A stretch of 64,000 nucleotides of DNA from Pseudomonas farsensis (lineage in GTDB: Bacteria > Pseudomonadota > Gammaproteobacteria > Pseudomonadales > Pseudomonadaceae). A model generated the notes under the pieces. That model saw only the letters and a program-made list of their open reading frames with translations. It did not search any database and was not told the DNA's origin. The stretch spans positions 930,001-994,000 of the forward strand of contig NZ_JABWRF020000001.1 in the NCBI RefSeq assembly GCF_014268805.2. The letters are read 5' to 3'. This document shows positions 49,194 to 57,487 of the stretch, piece by piece; within the stretch, counting starts at the first letter, position 1, and the number at the start of each line of letters is the position of its first letter. The position numbers and the translations under genes are program-made.

Positions 49194-50087
49194 ATGATTT
49201 TCGACAACCTTCCTAAAGCTCCCCTGCAACCCTTGCAACTGCCCTGGCTGGAAACAGCCGGGGTGGCATGCGCAGTGTTGCGCCTGGACCTGATCGACCC
49301 GCTGTTAAGCGGCAACAAATGGTTCAAGTTGCAGCATCACCTGCTGGCTGCCCGGCAGCAGGGCGCGGCCGGCTTGATCAGCCTGGGCGGCAATCATTCC
49401 AACCACCTGCATGCCCTGGCCGCCGCCGGCAAGCGCTTTGGCTTCGCCACCGCCGGGCTGTTGCGCGGCCATGAACAGGACACCCCCACCGTACGCGATC
49501 TCAAGGCCATGGGCATGCAACTGCACTGGCTTGGCTTTGCCGGGTATCGGGCGCGCCACGCGGTGGATTTCTGGGCGCCCTGGCAGGCGCGTTACCCGGG
49601 TTGGTACTGCATCGCCGAGGGGGGTGGCGGTCTCGAAGGCGCCCGCGGCTGTGCGGCGATCATCGAGCAGTGCCGGGCGCAACTTGCGGCGCTGGGCTGG
49701 GAGGATTACCACGCCTGGTGGTTGGCTGCCGGTACTGGCACCACACTGGCCGGGCTGGTGCTTGCCGAGGCCGGTGAGCACCCTGTGCATGGTGCCGTTG
49801 CGGTGCCGGCTGACCACGGCGTCGAGCAAAACGTCACGGCGCTGGTTGGCGCCCACGGCTACCACTTGCATGACGCTGCCCGTGGTGGCTTTGCCCGCAT
49901 TGACAGTGAGTTGCTGGCGTTCATCGAACAGACCGAACGCCAGTGCGCCGTGCCGCTGGAGGCGTTGTATACCGGCAAGGCGTTGCTGGCCCTGCGCGAT
50001 CAGGTTCAGGCGGGGCGTTTTGCCCGTGGCAGCCGCCTGGTGTTCGTGCATACAGGCGGCCTGCAAGGGCGGCGCGGTTACTTGTAG
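49194..50087 (+). CDS. PLP-dependent D-cysteine desulfhydrase/ACC deaminase family enzyme
   Basis: 297 residues. PLP lysine in LLSGNKWFKLQHH (about residue 42), and the serine/asparagine segment LGGNHSNHLHALA, followed by AAGTGTTLAGLVL. Such fold-type II enzymes act on D-cysteine or on 1-aminocyclopropane-1-carboxylate; the specificity residues cannot be resolved by eye. The first codons start 17 bases after the toxin-like gene stop, with no clear ribosome site. It ends with a 10-base overlap against the convergent cytochrome b561 gene. Confidence 0.88.
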   Translation: MIFDNLPKAPLQPLQLPWLETAGVACAVLRLDLIDPLLSGNKWFKLQHHLLAARQQGAAGLISLGGNHSNHLHALAAAGKRFGFATAGLLRGHEQDTPTVRDLKAMGMQLHWLGFAGYRARHAVDFWAPWQARYPGWYCIAEGGGGLEGARGCAAIIEQCRAQLAALGWEDYHAWWLAAGTGTTLAGLVLAEAGEHPVHGAVAVPADHGVEQNVTALVGAHGYHLHDAARGGFARIDSELLAFIEQTERQCAVPLEALYTGKALLALRDQVQAGRFARGSRLVFVHTGGLQGRRGYL

Positions 50088-50623
50088 GGCAGCATGCGCA
50101 GCAGCGTGTTGTCGCGGCGTACATAGTGGTGATAGAGCCCGGCCAGTGCATGCACGCCGATCAGCCAATAGCCCCAGGTGCCGATGCGTTCGTGCCAGCC
50201 CTTGATGAACTTGGCCAGGTCTGCGTCCGCGCCGACGATGTGCGGCAGCTCCAGCCCATAGAACGGCACCGGCTTGTCGGCGGCGCTGAGGATCGCCCAG
50301 CCCGCCAGCGGCAGGCCGATCATCATCAGGTACAGCAACAGGTGCACAAGGTGCGCAAGGCCAGTCTGCCAGGCCGGCGCCTTGGGCACGATCGGCGGCG
50401 CCGGGCGCAGCAGGCGCATCGCCAGGCGTAGCCACACCAGCACGAACACACTCAGCCCGAGCATGAAGTGCAGGTCTTTCATCAGGTCGCGCTCGGCGCT
50501 GCCCTTGGGGAACTGGCCACGCAGCTCGATGCAGGCGTAGACGGCCGCCAGCAGTACCAGCATCAACCAGTGCAGCACGATCGAGGGGCGCGCGTAGCGG
50601 GTTGCGGGGGTGGATGAAACCAT
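50078..50623 (-). CDS. Cytochrome b561
   Basis: 181 residues with four transmembrane helices (about 13-31, 48-66, 87-107, 147-166). Histidines for two haem b groups are visible in the first (VLHWLML), second (DLHFMLG), third (HLVHLLLY) and fourth (GVHALAGLYHH) helices. This is the bacterial b561/CybB type that oxidises quinol or superoxide at the inner membrane. Convergent with and overlapping the desulfhydrase-like gene. Confidence 0.93.
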   Translation of the reverse strand: MVSSTPATRYARPSIVLHWLMLVLLAAVYACIELRGQFPKGSAERDLMKDLHFMLGLSVFVLVWLRLAMRLLRPAPPIVPKAPAWQTGLAHLVHLLLYLMMIGLPLAGWAILSAADKPVPFYGLELPHIVGADADLAKFIKGWHERIGTWGYWLIGVHALAGLYHHYVRRDNTLLRMLPYK

Positions 50624-50798
50624 GGCGGATCCTCTTCATCAGGTAGGGAAGGGCGCTCTATCCGGCACCTCTGCTTGCACTTTAATCGCTCTGTAGCGAA
50701 ACAGTGCGCTTAAGATCAATTCACATTTGCCGACACAGCTGATCAGGTGGTGGCGCAAAGCCTCTATCGATCTTCAATCGCACAAGGATTCTGTGTCA

Positions 50799-52418
50799 AT
50801 GAAACTGCTTTCTAGCGCGCCGCGTGTGGCGCTGTTCTCTGCCTTGACGGCTGTCCTGGCTGGCTGCGGCCAGACCTCGGCGGTCAAGACCCCTGCCATC
50901 GCCCAGATGACCATCCCGCTGTGCGTCAACGAACAGTGCGCGGTGCTCGACCAGACCGGCGCCCTGCGTGTCGGCCCCGACAACGATTACGCGCAGATCT
51001 ACACCCAGCCGTTCACCAATGCCTTCATCTTTGCCCGTGGCGATTACTGGAACCTGGCCAGTGGCGATGGCAAGCAGGTGCTGCGCGCCGACCTCACGGA
51101 TGAGGTGTTCACCCTGACCCCAGGCCTGTTCGGCTTTGTTCGTGACGGCAAGGTCGGGGTGATGGACGAGCAGGGCAAGGAAGTCCAGCCAGCCATCTAC
51201 GACAACGTCTTTGTGGGCGGCAATGACCAGTTCATCGTTGCCGAGGTCGGCGAGTTGCGCGGCTTCCTGACGCCCACTGGCGAGAAGATCAGCGAGCCGG
51301 TATTCGACTCGATGTATGTGCGCGACGACTTTGCCAAGCGCGGCAACTGGGTGCTGGCTGAGCGCGATGGCCAGAGCTGGGGCTACAACCTGCAGACCAA
51401 GGTGCTGCGCAAGCTCGACTTCGACACCATTGTCAGTGCTGCCGACGGCCAACTGGTGGTGTCCCGCGAAGGCACCGCCGGCAAGGGCCTGGCCAATGCC
51501 GCAGGCGATGTGGTCATTGCCCTTGGCAAGGACTGGCTGGGTACCCCAGGCGGAGGCCTGGTGGCGTTCCGTGACGGTTACGACCAACCTTGTGGCTACC
51601 TCGACTATCAGGGCAAGGTGGTTATCGCCGCGCAGTACCAGAGCTGCGAAAGCTTCGGCAAGGCCGGTGGCATGGTGCAGTTGCCACGTACCGAGCAGGA
51701 CCGTGGCAAGGCCGGCATGATCGACCGCAGCGGCAAGTGGCTGATCGAACCTGAGTACGATTCTGTCGGTGATGCAGGCCTGGGCCTGATGGGCATGAGC
51801 GGCCACCGCGACGGCTTCAACCACATCGGCAAGCTGCAGAACGCCTTCCTGGCCACCTACGGCGTGGTTGACCTGGACCAAGGCAAAGTCGTGCTGGCCC
51901 CGACCTATCAGCAGGTCGGCGTGCTCACCGCCAAGCGCTTTGCCTTCACCGAGCTGAAGTCGCCGCGCAAGACTGTCAGCATGATGGGCATGCCGACCGA
52001 GACGGCCACCGTTGGCCTGATGGACGAGCAGGGCAAGGTGCTGATCAAGCCCGAGCAGTTCATCGGCCTGACCTTGCTGCCAGACGGCGAGCACCTGCTG
52101 GCCAGCGAAGGCAGCACCTCGGACGCCCCGCGCGCGCTGTACAACCTCGATGGCAAGCTGCTGGTGCCGGCCAAATGGCAGGACGTGCAGGTGGACACCG
52201 CGCGCGGCGCGATCTTCGGCTACCGCGTCGAAGGCAATGGCGATGACGCTGTGCGCACGCTGCGGGCCTTGTATCGCCTGGACGGCAGCGTAGTGTTCGA
52301 CACCAACACCTTGCCGTGTGGTGCCGAGCAAGTGGTCGACGGCAAGGGCCAGGTACTCTGGCCCAAGGATGCCCAGGCCCATTGCCCGGCGCCAGAGCCG
52401 GTCGCTGCAGCATCCTGA
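50799..52418 (+). CDS. WG-repeat lipoprotein
   Basis: 539 residues. Signal peptide and lipobox LAGC at about residue 24 (ALTAVLAGCGQ). The rest is a series of WG-like beta repeats (patterns such as VGVMDEQGKEVQPAIYDNV, CGYLDYQGKVVIAAQYQSC, AGMIDRSGKWLIEPEYDSV, VGLMDEQGKVLIKPEQF), giving a solenoid or propeller-like body anchored to a membrane. ATG 50799 follows AAGGA; an upstream in-frame ATG at 50727 would precede the signal peptide. Function unknown. Confidence 0.88.
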   Translation: MKLLSSAPRVALFSALTAVLAGCGQTSAVKTPAIAQMTIPLCVNEQCAVLDQTGALRVGPDNDYAQIYTQPFTNAFIFARGDYWNLASGDGKQVLRADLTDEVFTLTPGLFGFVRDGKVGVMDEQGKEVQPAIYDNVFVGGNDQFIVAEVGELRGFLTPTGEKISEPVFDSMYVRDDFAKRGNWVLAERDGQSWGYNLQTKVLRKLDFDTIVSAADGQLVVSREGTAGKGLANAAGDVVIALGKDWLGTPGGGLVAFRDGYDQPCGYLDYQGKVVIAAQYQSCESFGKAGGMVQLPRTEQDRGKAGMIDRSGKWLIEPEYDSVGDAGLGLMGMSGHRDGFNHIGKLQNAFLATYGVVDLDQGKVVLAPTYQQVGVLTAKRFAFTELKSPRKTVSMMGMPTETATVGLMDEQGKVLIKPEQFIGLTLLPDGEHLLASEGSTSDAPRALYNLDGKLLVPAKWQDVQVDTARGAIFGYRVEGNGDDAVRTLRALYRLDGSVVFDTNTLPCGAEQVVDGKGQVLWPKDAQAHCPAPEPVAAAS

Positions 52419-52477
52419 ATTGAGCGGGGCTGCTTTGCAGCCCGCTTTTGTGCAAGCCTGCTCGGGCCTCACGCAAT

Positions 52478-52596
52478 CCGTGTAGGAGCGGCCTTGTGCC
52501 GCGAAGGGGGGCGAAGCGCCCCCTGGATTTGTGCTTCAAGCTGATATCGGTGGGGGCGCTTCGCCCCCTTCGCGGCACAAGGCCGCTCCTACACGG
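52478..52596. repeat. Inverted REP pair (BIME-like), long perfect stem
   Basis: Two arms of about 45 bases (52478-52523 and 52552-52596) are inverted copies differing by one C, separated by 28 bases. Each carries GTGTAGGAGCGGCC, GTGCCGCGAAGG and the GCGAAGCGC hairpin head of the P. putida repeat. It lies between the WG-repeat lipoprotein and the convergent DUF1853 gene. Confidence 0.9.
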
Positions 52597-52627
52597 GATC
52601 GCGTGGCTTGTGCCTTTGCATAAAAGC

Positions 52628-53560
52628 TTACCGCTCCGGCAGATACGGCCAGCTGTCTGCCACCAGAAACACCCGCTCTACCTCTTCCCAGTCGCCGTCT
52701 TCGCGTTCCTGCATGCGTGTCAGCAGCTGCGCGGGCGCATGCGCCTCCAGCCCTTTACGCCAAGCCTCCAGGCGCGCCGGGCTCCACAATTGATCGACTG
52801 TCACCCGCGCTGGCGCCAGCCAGGCCTGACGCGGTTGTGGCTGCCAATGCTGGCTTGCGTCCGCTGCCCATTGCCGCTGGTGCAGCCAGCCCCCGCGCAG
52901 GTGTTGGGGATGGCTGCCGAGCGGCGCCTCGGCGCAACCTTGCGGATAAAACAGGTAGCCACCCAGCCACAGGTGGGCCTGCACCTGCGTCACCCCCACG
53001 CTAGCCAGTACCTCGCGGCCTTGCGCTGCGTCCGACATCGGCAACTGATGGCCAAGCAGGTGGGCAAGCTTGTGCCCCAGCCGATCATGGCAGCCTGGCC
53101 CCAACCAATTGTCCGGATCGCTGCCGGGGCAACGGGGCGGCCCGAGGTAGAGCTTTATCGCAAGCTCCAGATGATGGTCGCCCTCACGGTCACGCAGCAC
53201 GATATCCAGCTCGCCCAAGGTATGCCCACCATTGCGGATAGCAAGGTTGGCGGCCAGCAACTCGACCCCTGGCGCTTGCTGTAACGCAAACTGCCATAAC
53301 CGTTCGTAATACAGCCCGAGGCGGCGGCTGCTCAGGCGCACCAGCCAGTTGAGCAGTGGCGCTGGGTCATGGTCCAGGGCCAGCAGCCAGTCGGCCAGGC
53401 GCGCCGGATCGTCGGCCCAGGCGCTGGCGGCAAGCGGGTGGCGCTGCGGGCAGGGGGCTGCGCCGAGCAGCGGCGCAGACAGCATCACCCAGGCCAGATC
53501 GCGTACGGCGGGGTGGCGCAGGCGGGGGAGCAAGGGCGCAAGGTCGGCGAAGGGCATCAT
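52628..53560 (-). CDS. DUF1853 family protein
   Basis: 310 residues from the ATG at 53560 (the next ATG, 53557, is equally possible; the further upstream start at 53605 enters the nadK promoter). Conserved wording of DUF1853 includes RHPAVRDLAWVM, LGLYYERLWQFAL, and GELDIVLRDREGDHHLELAIKLYL; the last, with an acidic residue before a Glu/Lys strand, looks like a PD-(D/E)xK-type nuclease core, but this is only a resemblance. Divergent from nadK, as in other pseudomonads. Confidence 0.83.
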   Translation of the reverse strand: MMPFADLAPLLPRLRHPAVRDLAWVMLSAPLLGAAPCPQRHPLAASAWADDPARLADWLLALDHDPAPLLNWLVRLSSRRLGLYYERLWQFALQQAPGVELLAANLAIRNGGHTLGELDIVLRDREGDHHLELAIKLYLGPPRCPGSDPDNWLGPGCHDRLGHKLAHLLGHQLPMSDAAQGREVLASVGVTQVQAHLWLGGYLFYPQGCAEAPLGSHPQHLRGGWLHQRQWAADASQHWQPQPRQAWLAPARVTVDQLWSPARLEAWRKGLEAHAPAQLLTRMQEREDGDWEEVERVFLVADSWPYLPER

Positions 53561-53578
53561 CCCGCGAGCATAGCCGGT

Positions 53579-53608
53579 TTGCCGCTGGCCGGTGGTTTCG
53601 CCCATAAT
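53579..53608 (+). promoter_or_regulatory. Promoter candidate for nadK
   Basis: TTGCCG (53579-53584), 18 bases, CATAAT (53603-53608), 42 bases before the nadK ATG, in the divergent gap with DUF1853. Confidence 0.5.
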
Positions 53609-53649
53609 CGCGCTATCGTCACCCCGCCGCAGAGCCTTGCAGGAGCACC

Positions 53650-54540
53650 ATGGAGCAATTTCGCAATATCGGTATCATCGGACGCCTTGGCAGCTCCCAG
53701 GTGCTCGACACCATCCGCCGACTGAAAAAATTCCTCCTCGAGCGCCATCTGCACGTGATCCTCGAGGACACCATCGCCGAAGTGCTGCCCGGCCACGGCT
53801 TGCAAACCTCCACCCGCAAACTGCTCGGTGAAGTGTGCGACCTGGTAATCGTGGTCGGTGGCGACGGCAGCCTGCTGGGCGCCGCCCGCGCCTTGGCCCG
53901 GCACAACATCCCGGTGCTGGGTATCAACCGCGGCAACCTCGGTTTTCTGACCGACATTCGCCCCGACGAGCTGGAAGAAAAAGTCGCCGAGGTGCTCGAC
54001 GGCCATTACCTGGTCGAGAACCGCTTCCTGCTGCAGGCCGAGGTGCGCCGCCATCACGAGGCCATTGGCCAAGGCGATGCCCTCAACGATGTGGTGCTGC
54101 ACCCTGGCAAATCGACGCGGATGATCGAGTTCGAGATCTATATCGATGGCCAGTTCGTCTGCAGCCAGAAGGCCGACGGCCTGATCGTCGCCACCCCGAC
54201 CGGCTCCACCGCCTACGCGCTTTCGGCCGGTGGCCCGATCATGCACCCCAAGCTCGACGCCATCGTCATCGTGCCGATGTACCCGCATACCTTGTCGGGC
54301 CGGCCCATCGTGGTCGACGGCAACAGCGAGCTGAAAATCGTCGTGGCCAACGACCTGCAGATCTACCCCCAGGTTTCGTGCGACGGCCAGAACCACTTCA
54401 CCTGCGCCCCCGGTGACACCATCACGGTCAGCAAGAAACCGCAGAAGCTGCGCCTGATCCACCCGCTGGGGCACAACTACTACGAAGTCTGCCGCACCAA
54501 GCTCGGCTGGGGCAGCCGCCTGGGAGGCAGGGACGACTGA
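53650..54540 (+). CDS. nadK: NAD kinase
   Basis: 296 residues. The phosphate-site motif VVGGDGSLLGAAR, NRGNLGFLTDI, and the conserved ATPTGSTAYALSAGGPI are all present. It phosphorylates NAD to NADP in the cytosol. The TGA overlaps the next ATG by one base, starting a tightly packed run of genes (phosphoesterase, rhomboid, DUF1315, DUF2797, pepN). Confidence 0.98.
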   Translation: MEQFRNIGIIGRLGSSQVLDTIRRLKKFLLERHLHVILEDTIAEVLPGHGLQTSTRKLLGEVCDLVIVVGGDGSLLGAARALARHNIPVLGINRGNLGFLTDIRPDELEEKVAEVLDGHYLVENRFLLQAEVRRHHEAIGQGDALNDVVLHPGKSTRMIEFEIYIDGQFVCSQKADGLIVATPTGSTAYALSAGGPIMHPKLDAIVIVPMYPHTLSGRPIVVDGNSELKIVVANDLQIYPQVSCDGQNHFTCAPGDTITVSKKPQKLRLIHPLGHNYYEVCRTKLGWGSRLGGRDD

Positions 54541-55511
54541 TGCTCGATCCGGCCCGAAGTTTCGACATCATCGGCGATGTGCACGGCTGCGCGCACACCT
54601 TGGAGCGCCTGCTCGATGCCCTCGGTTACAAGCGGGTCGCCGGTGTCTGGCGCCACCCACGGCGTCAGGCGTTGTTTCTGGGCGACATCGTCGACCGCGG
54701 CCCGCGCATTCGCGAGGCTTTGCACATCGTCCATGACATGGTCGAGGCTGGCCAGGCCTTCTGCATCATGGGCAACCACGAGTACAACGCGCTCGGCTGG
54801 GTGACCCCGGCGCTGCCAGGCAGCGGCCAGACCTTCGTGCGCGAGCACACTCCGCGCCATGCCCGGCTGATCGACGAAACCCTTACCCAGTTCGCCCACC
54901 ACCCGGGCGACTGGCACGACTTTTTGCGCTGGTTCTACGAAATGCCGCTGTTCGTCGATGCCGGGCGGTTCCGTCTGGTGCACGCCTGCTGGGACCGGCA
55001 ACTGATCGAGCCGCTGCGCAAGCAGTTCCCCAACGGCTGTGTCGATGAGCACTTCATCCAGGCTTCGGCGGTGCCCGGAAGCTTTGCCGGCAACGTCTGC
55101 AACCGCCTGTTGCGTGGCACCGACATGCGCCTGCCAGACGGCCTGACGCTGACCGGCGGCGACGGCCTGACCCGCGCGTTCTTCCGCACCAAGTTCTGGG
55201 AAGAAGACCCGCAGACCTACGGCGATGTGGTGTTCCAGCCCGATGCACTGCCCGACGACGTGGCCCGCGCGCCGCTCAGCCACAGCCAGAAGAACGCGCT
55301 GCTGCGCTATGGCCCTGACGAGCCCTTGCTGTTCGTCGGCCACTACTGGCGCAGTGGCCGGCCCGCGCCGATCCGCGGCAACCTGGCCTGCCTCGACTAC
55401 AGCGCCGTGCTGTACGGCAAGCTGGTCGCCTACCGGCTGGATGATGAAACCGCGATCGACCCGCACAAGTTCGTTTGGGTCGACGTCGAACGCCCCCAGG
55501 ACAGCCAATGA
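54540..55511 (+). CDS. Metallophosphoesterase (PP2A/ApaH-like)
   Basis: 323 residues. The four metallophosphoesterase motifs are clear: DIIGDVHGC, FLGDIVDRGPR, IMGNHEYNAL, and a late VGHYWRSG. This arrangement is that of serine/threonine phosphatase-like and Ap4A hydrolase-like enzymes with a di-metal centre. The substrate may be a dinucleotide, protein phosphate or a RNA cap; not decidable. Overlaps nadK by one base and the rhomboid gene by four. Confidence 0.9.
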   Translation: MLDPARSFDIIGDVHGCAHTLERLLDALGYKRVAGVWRHPRRQALFLGDIVDRGPRIREALHIVHDMVEAGQAFCIMGNHEYNALGWVTPALPGSGQTFVREHTPRHARLIDETLTQFAHHPGDWHDFLRWFYEMPLFVDAGRFRLVHACWDRQLIEPLRKQFPNGCVDEHFIQASAVPGSFAGNVCNRLLRGTDMRLPDGLTLTGGDGLTRAFFRTKFWEEDPQTYGDVVFQPDALPDDVARAPLSHSQKNALLRYGPDEPLLFVGHYWRSGRPAPIRGNLACLDYSAVLYGKLVAYRLDDETAIDPHKFVWVDVERPQDSQ

Positions 55512-56374
55512 ACGTGATCGAAGTGATGCGCTTGCCGGTGACCGTCGACCTTGGCGGTTTTGTTGCGCTGCTGCGCCGCTTGCAAGTGCCGCACCGGGTG
55601 GTGGAGGAGGGCGAGGAACAGGTGCTGTGGGCGCCACCGGCAATGGCCGAAGACGTGCTTGAACTGTACCGCCGCTACCCCGAGGGCAACGAGCAGATCC
55701 AGCTCGCCGAACCTCTGCCCGAAACCGCACGGCCATCGCTCAAGGACCAGGCCCGGGCCTGCAAGGTAACGGCTGCGGTGCTGTTGCTGAGCCTGCTGGT
55801 GGCCGGCATCACCAGCCTTGGCGATAACCTCGCCACCATCGCCTGGTTCAGCTTCCTGCCGTTTCAGGTGCAGGGCGAGTACCTGTACTTCACCGGCTTC
55901 GCCCAGAGCCTGGCCGAGGGCCAGTGGTGGCGCCTGGTGTCGCCGATGCTGCTGCATTTTGGCGTGCTGCACCTGGCCATGAACGGCATGTGGTACTGGG
56001 AACTTGGGCGGCGCATCGAACTGCGCCAAGGCCCGTGGGTGCTGCTTGGGCTGACGCTGCTGTTCAGCCTGGTGTCCAACCTGGCCCAGCACTTGAGCAG
56101 CGGGCCTGGTTTGTTCGGTGGCCTGTCAGGTGTGCTCTATGGTTTGCTCGGGCATGTCTGGCTGTACCAGTGGCTGGCGCCCAATCCGCTGTTCAAGCTG
56201 CCCCGTGGCGTATTGGCAATGATGCTGATCTGGCTGCTGGTGTGCCTGAGCGGGGTGGTCGGCAAGCTCGGCTTCGGCGAAATCGCCAATGCCGCCCATG
56301 TGGGCGGCCTGCTCATCGGATGCGTCACCGGGCTCTTGGGTGGAATGATCGGCAAGCGTAAACTGTCCGCCTGA
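55508..56374 (+). CDS. Rhomboid-family intramembrane serine protease (GlpG-like)
   Basis: 288 residues. A soluble N-terminal domain (1-75) precedes about six membrane helices. The catalytic serine is in GLSGVLYG and the histidine in NAAHVGGLLIG; the HLAMNGMWYW motif gives the oxyanion-stabilising residues. Rhomboids cut transmembrane substrates in the inner membrane. The start at 55508 overlaps the phosphoesterase stop (ATGA). Confidence 0.93.
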   Translation: MNVIEVMRLPVTVDLGGFVALLRRLQVPHRVVEEGEEQVLWAPPAMAEDVLELYRRYPEGNEQIQLAEPLPETARPSLKDQARACKVTAAVLLLSLLVAGITSLGDNLATIAWFSFLPFQVQGEYLYFTGFAQSLAEGQWWRLVSPMLLHFGVLHLAMNGMWYWELGRRIELRQGPWVLLGLTLLFSLVSNLAQHLSSGPGLFGGLSGVLYGLLGHVWLYQWLAPNPLFKLPRGVLAMMLIWLLVCLSGVVGKLGFGEIANAAHVGGLLIGCVTGLLGGMIGKRKLSA

Positions 56375-56387
56375 CTGAGGAGGATTC

Positions 56388-56648
56388 ATGTCCACGTTCG
56401 CCCAAATGATCGAAAACATCACCCCGGAAATCTACCAAAGCCTGAAAACGGCCGTAGAAATCGGCAAATGGTCCGATGGCCGCAAGCTCACCGCCGAGCA
56501 GAAAGAGCTGTCGCTGCAGGCCGTGATCGCCTGGGAAATGCAGAACCTTCCCGAAGACCAGCGCACCGGCTACATGGGCCCGCAGGAATGCGCCTCGAAG
56601 TCCGCGCCGATTGCCAACATCCTGTTCAAGTCGGACTCGGTACATTGA
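56388..56648 (+). CDS. DUF1315 family protein (YeaC-like)
   Basis: 86 residues, MSTFAQMIENITPEIYQSLK at the start and KWSDGRKLTAEQ in the middle, matching the small YeaC/DUF1315 family. GAGGA ribosome site before the ATG. Function unknown; it lies in the nadK-pepN run and overlaps the start of the DUF2797 gene. Confidence 0.87.
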   Translation: MSTFAQMIENITPEIYQSLKTAVEIGKWSDGRKLTAEQKELSLQAVIAWEMQNLPEDQRTGYMGPQECASKSAPIANILFKSDSVH

Positions 56649-57475
56649 TCGAACTCGCTCGTGGCTCGTTGAGCAAGATGTCGGTGCGCCTTGATGGCCA
56701 GGTTGCCCAGTACAGCTTTCGCCTGGATGACACGCAGGTGCCGGTCAACCCGCTGATTGGCCAGTCGCTGCGCCTGGAATACCTCGGCGCCATCCATTGC
56801 AGCCACTGCGGCAAGCGCACCAAGACCAGCTTCAGCCAGGGTTACTGCTACCCGTGCATGACCAAGCTGGCGCAGTGCGATATCTGCATCATGGCCCCGG
56901 AACGCTGCCACTATGACGCCGGCACCTGCCGCGAGCCGTCGTGGGGCGAGCAGTTCTGCATGACCGACCATGTGGTGTACCTGGCCAATTCTTCGGGTAT
57001 CAAGGTGGGCATCACCCGCGCCACTCAGTTGCCGACCCGCTGGCTTGACCAGGGCGCCAGCCAGGCGCTGCCGATCATGCGCGTGGCTACCCGTCAGCAA
57101 TCGGGCCTGGTCGAAGACCTGCTGCGCAGCCAGGTGCCAGACCGCACCAACTGGCGCACGCTGCTCAAGGGCAGTGCCGAAGTGCTCGACCTGGTAGCCG
57201 TGCGTGAGCAGATTTTCGACGCTTGCGCCGATGGCCTGCGTGAATTGCAAGGTCGCTTTGGCCTGCAGGCTATCCAGCCGCTGGCCGATGCCGAGGTTGT
57301 GCAGATCGACTACCCGGTGCAGGCCTACCCGCAAAAGATCGTCAGCTTCAACCTCGACAAAAACCCGGTAGTGGAAGGCACACTGCTGGGCATCAAGGGC
57401 CAGTACCTGATCTTCGATACCGGCGTGATCAATATTCGCAAGTACACGGCCTATCAACTGGCCGTGCTCCAGTAA
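56645..57475 (+). CDS. DUF2797 family zinc-binding protein
   Basis: 276 residues if TTG 56645 is used (TTGA overlap with DUF1315); ATG 56678 (265 residues) is the alternative, and no clear ribosome site decides. The N-terminal region has CxxC pairs (HCSHCGKR, CYPCMTK, CDICIMAPERCHYDAGTC), probably a zinc cluster. A middle segment VVYLANSSGIKVGITRATQLPTRW looks like a GIY-YIG-type nuclease core (Y-x-G-x-T-R). Nuclease activity is untested; placement in the nadK-pepN group is conserved. Confidence 0.82.
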   Translation: MIELARGSLSKMSVRLDGQVAQYSFRLDDTQVPVNPLIGQSLRLEYLGAIHCSHCGKRTKTSFSQGYCYPCMTKLAQCDICIMAPERCHYDAGTCREPSWGEQFCMTDHVVYLANSSGIKVGITRATQLPTRWLDQGASQALPIMRVATRQQSGLVEDLLRSQVPDRTNWRTLLKGSAEVLDLVAVREQIFDACADGLRELQGRFGLQAIQPLADAEVVQIDYPVQAYPQKIVSFNLDKNPVVEGTLLGIKGQYLIFDTGVINIRKYTAYQLAVLQ

Positions 57476-57487
57476 AGGATCGTCACC

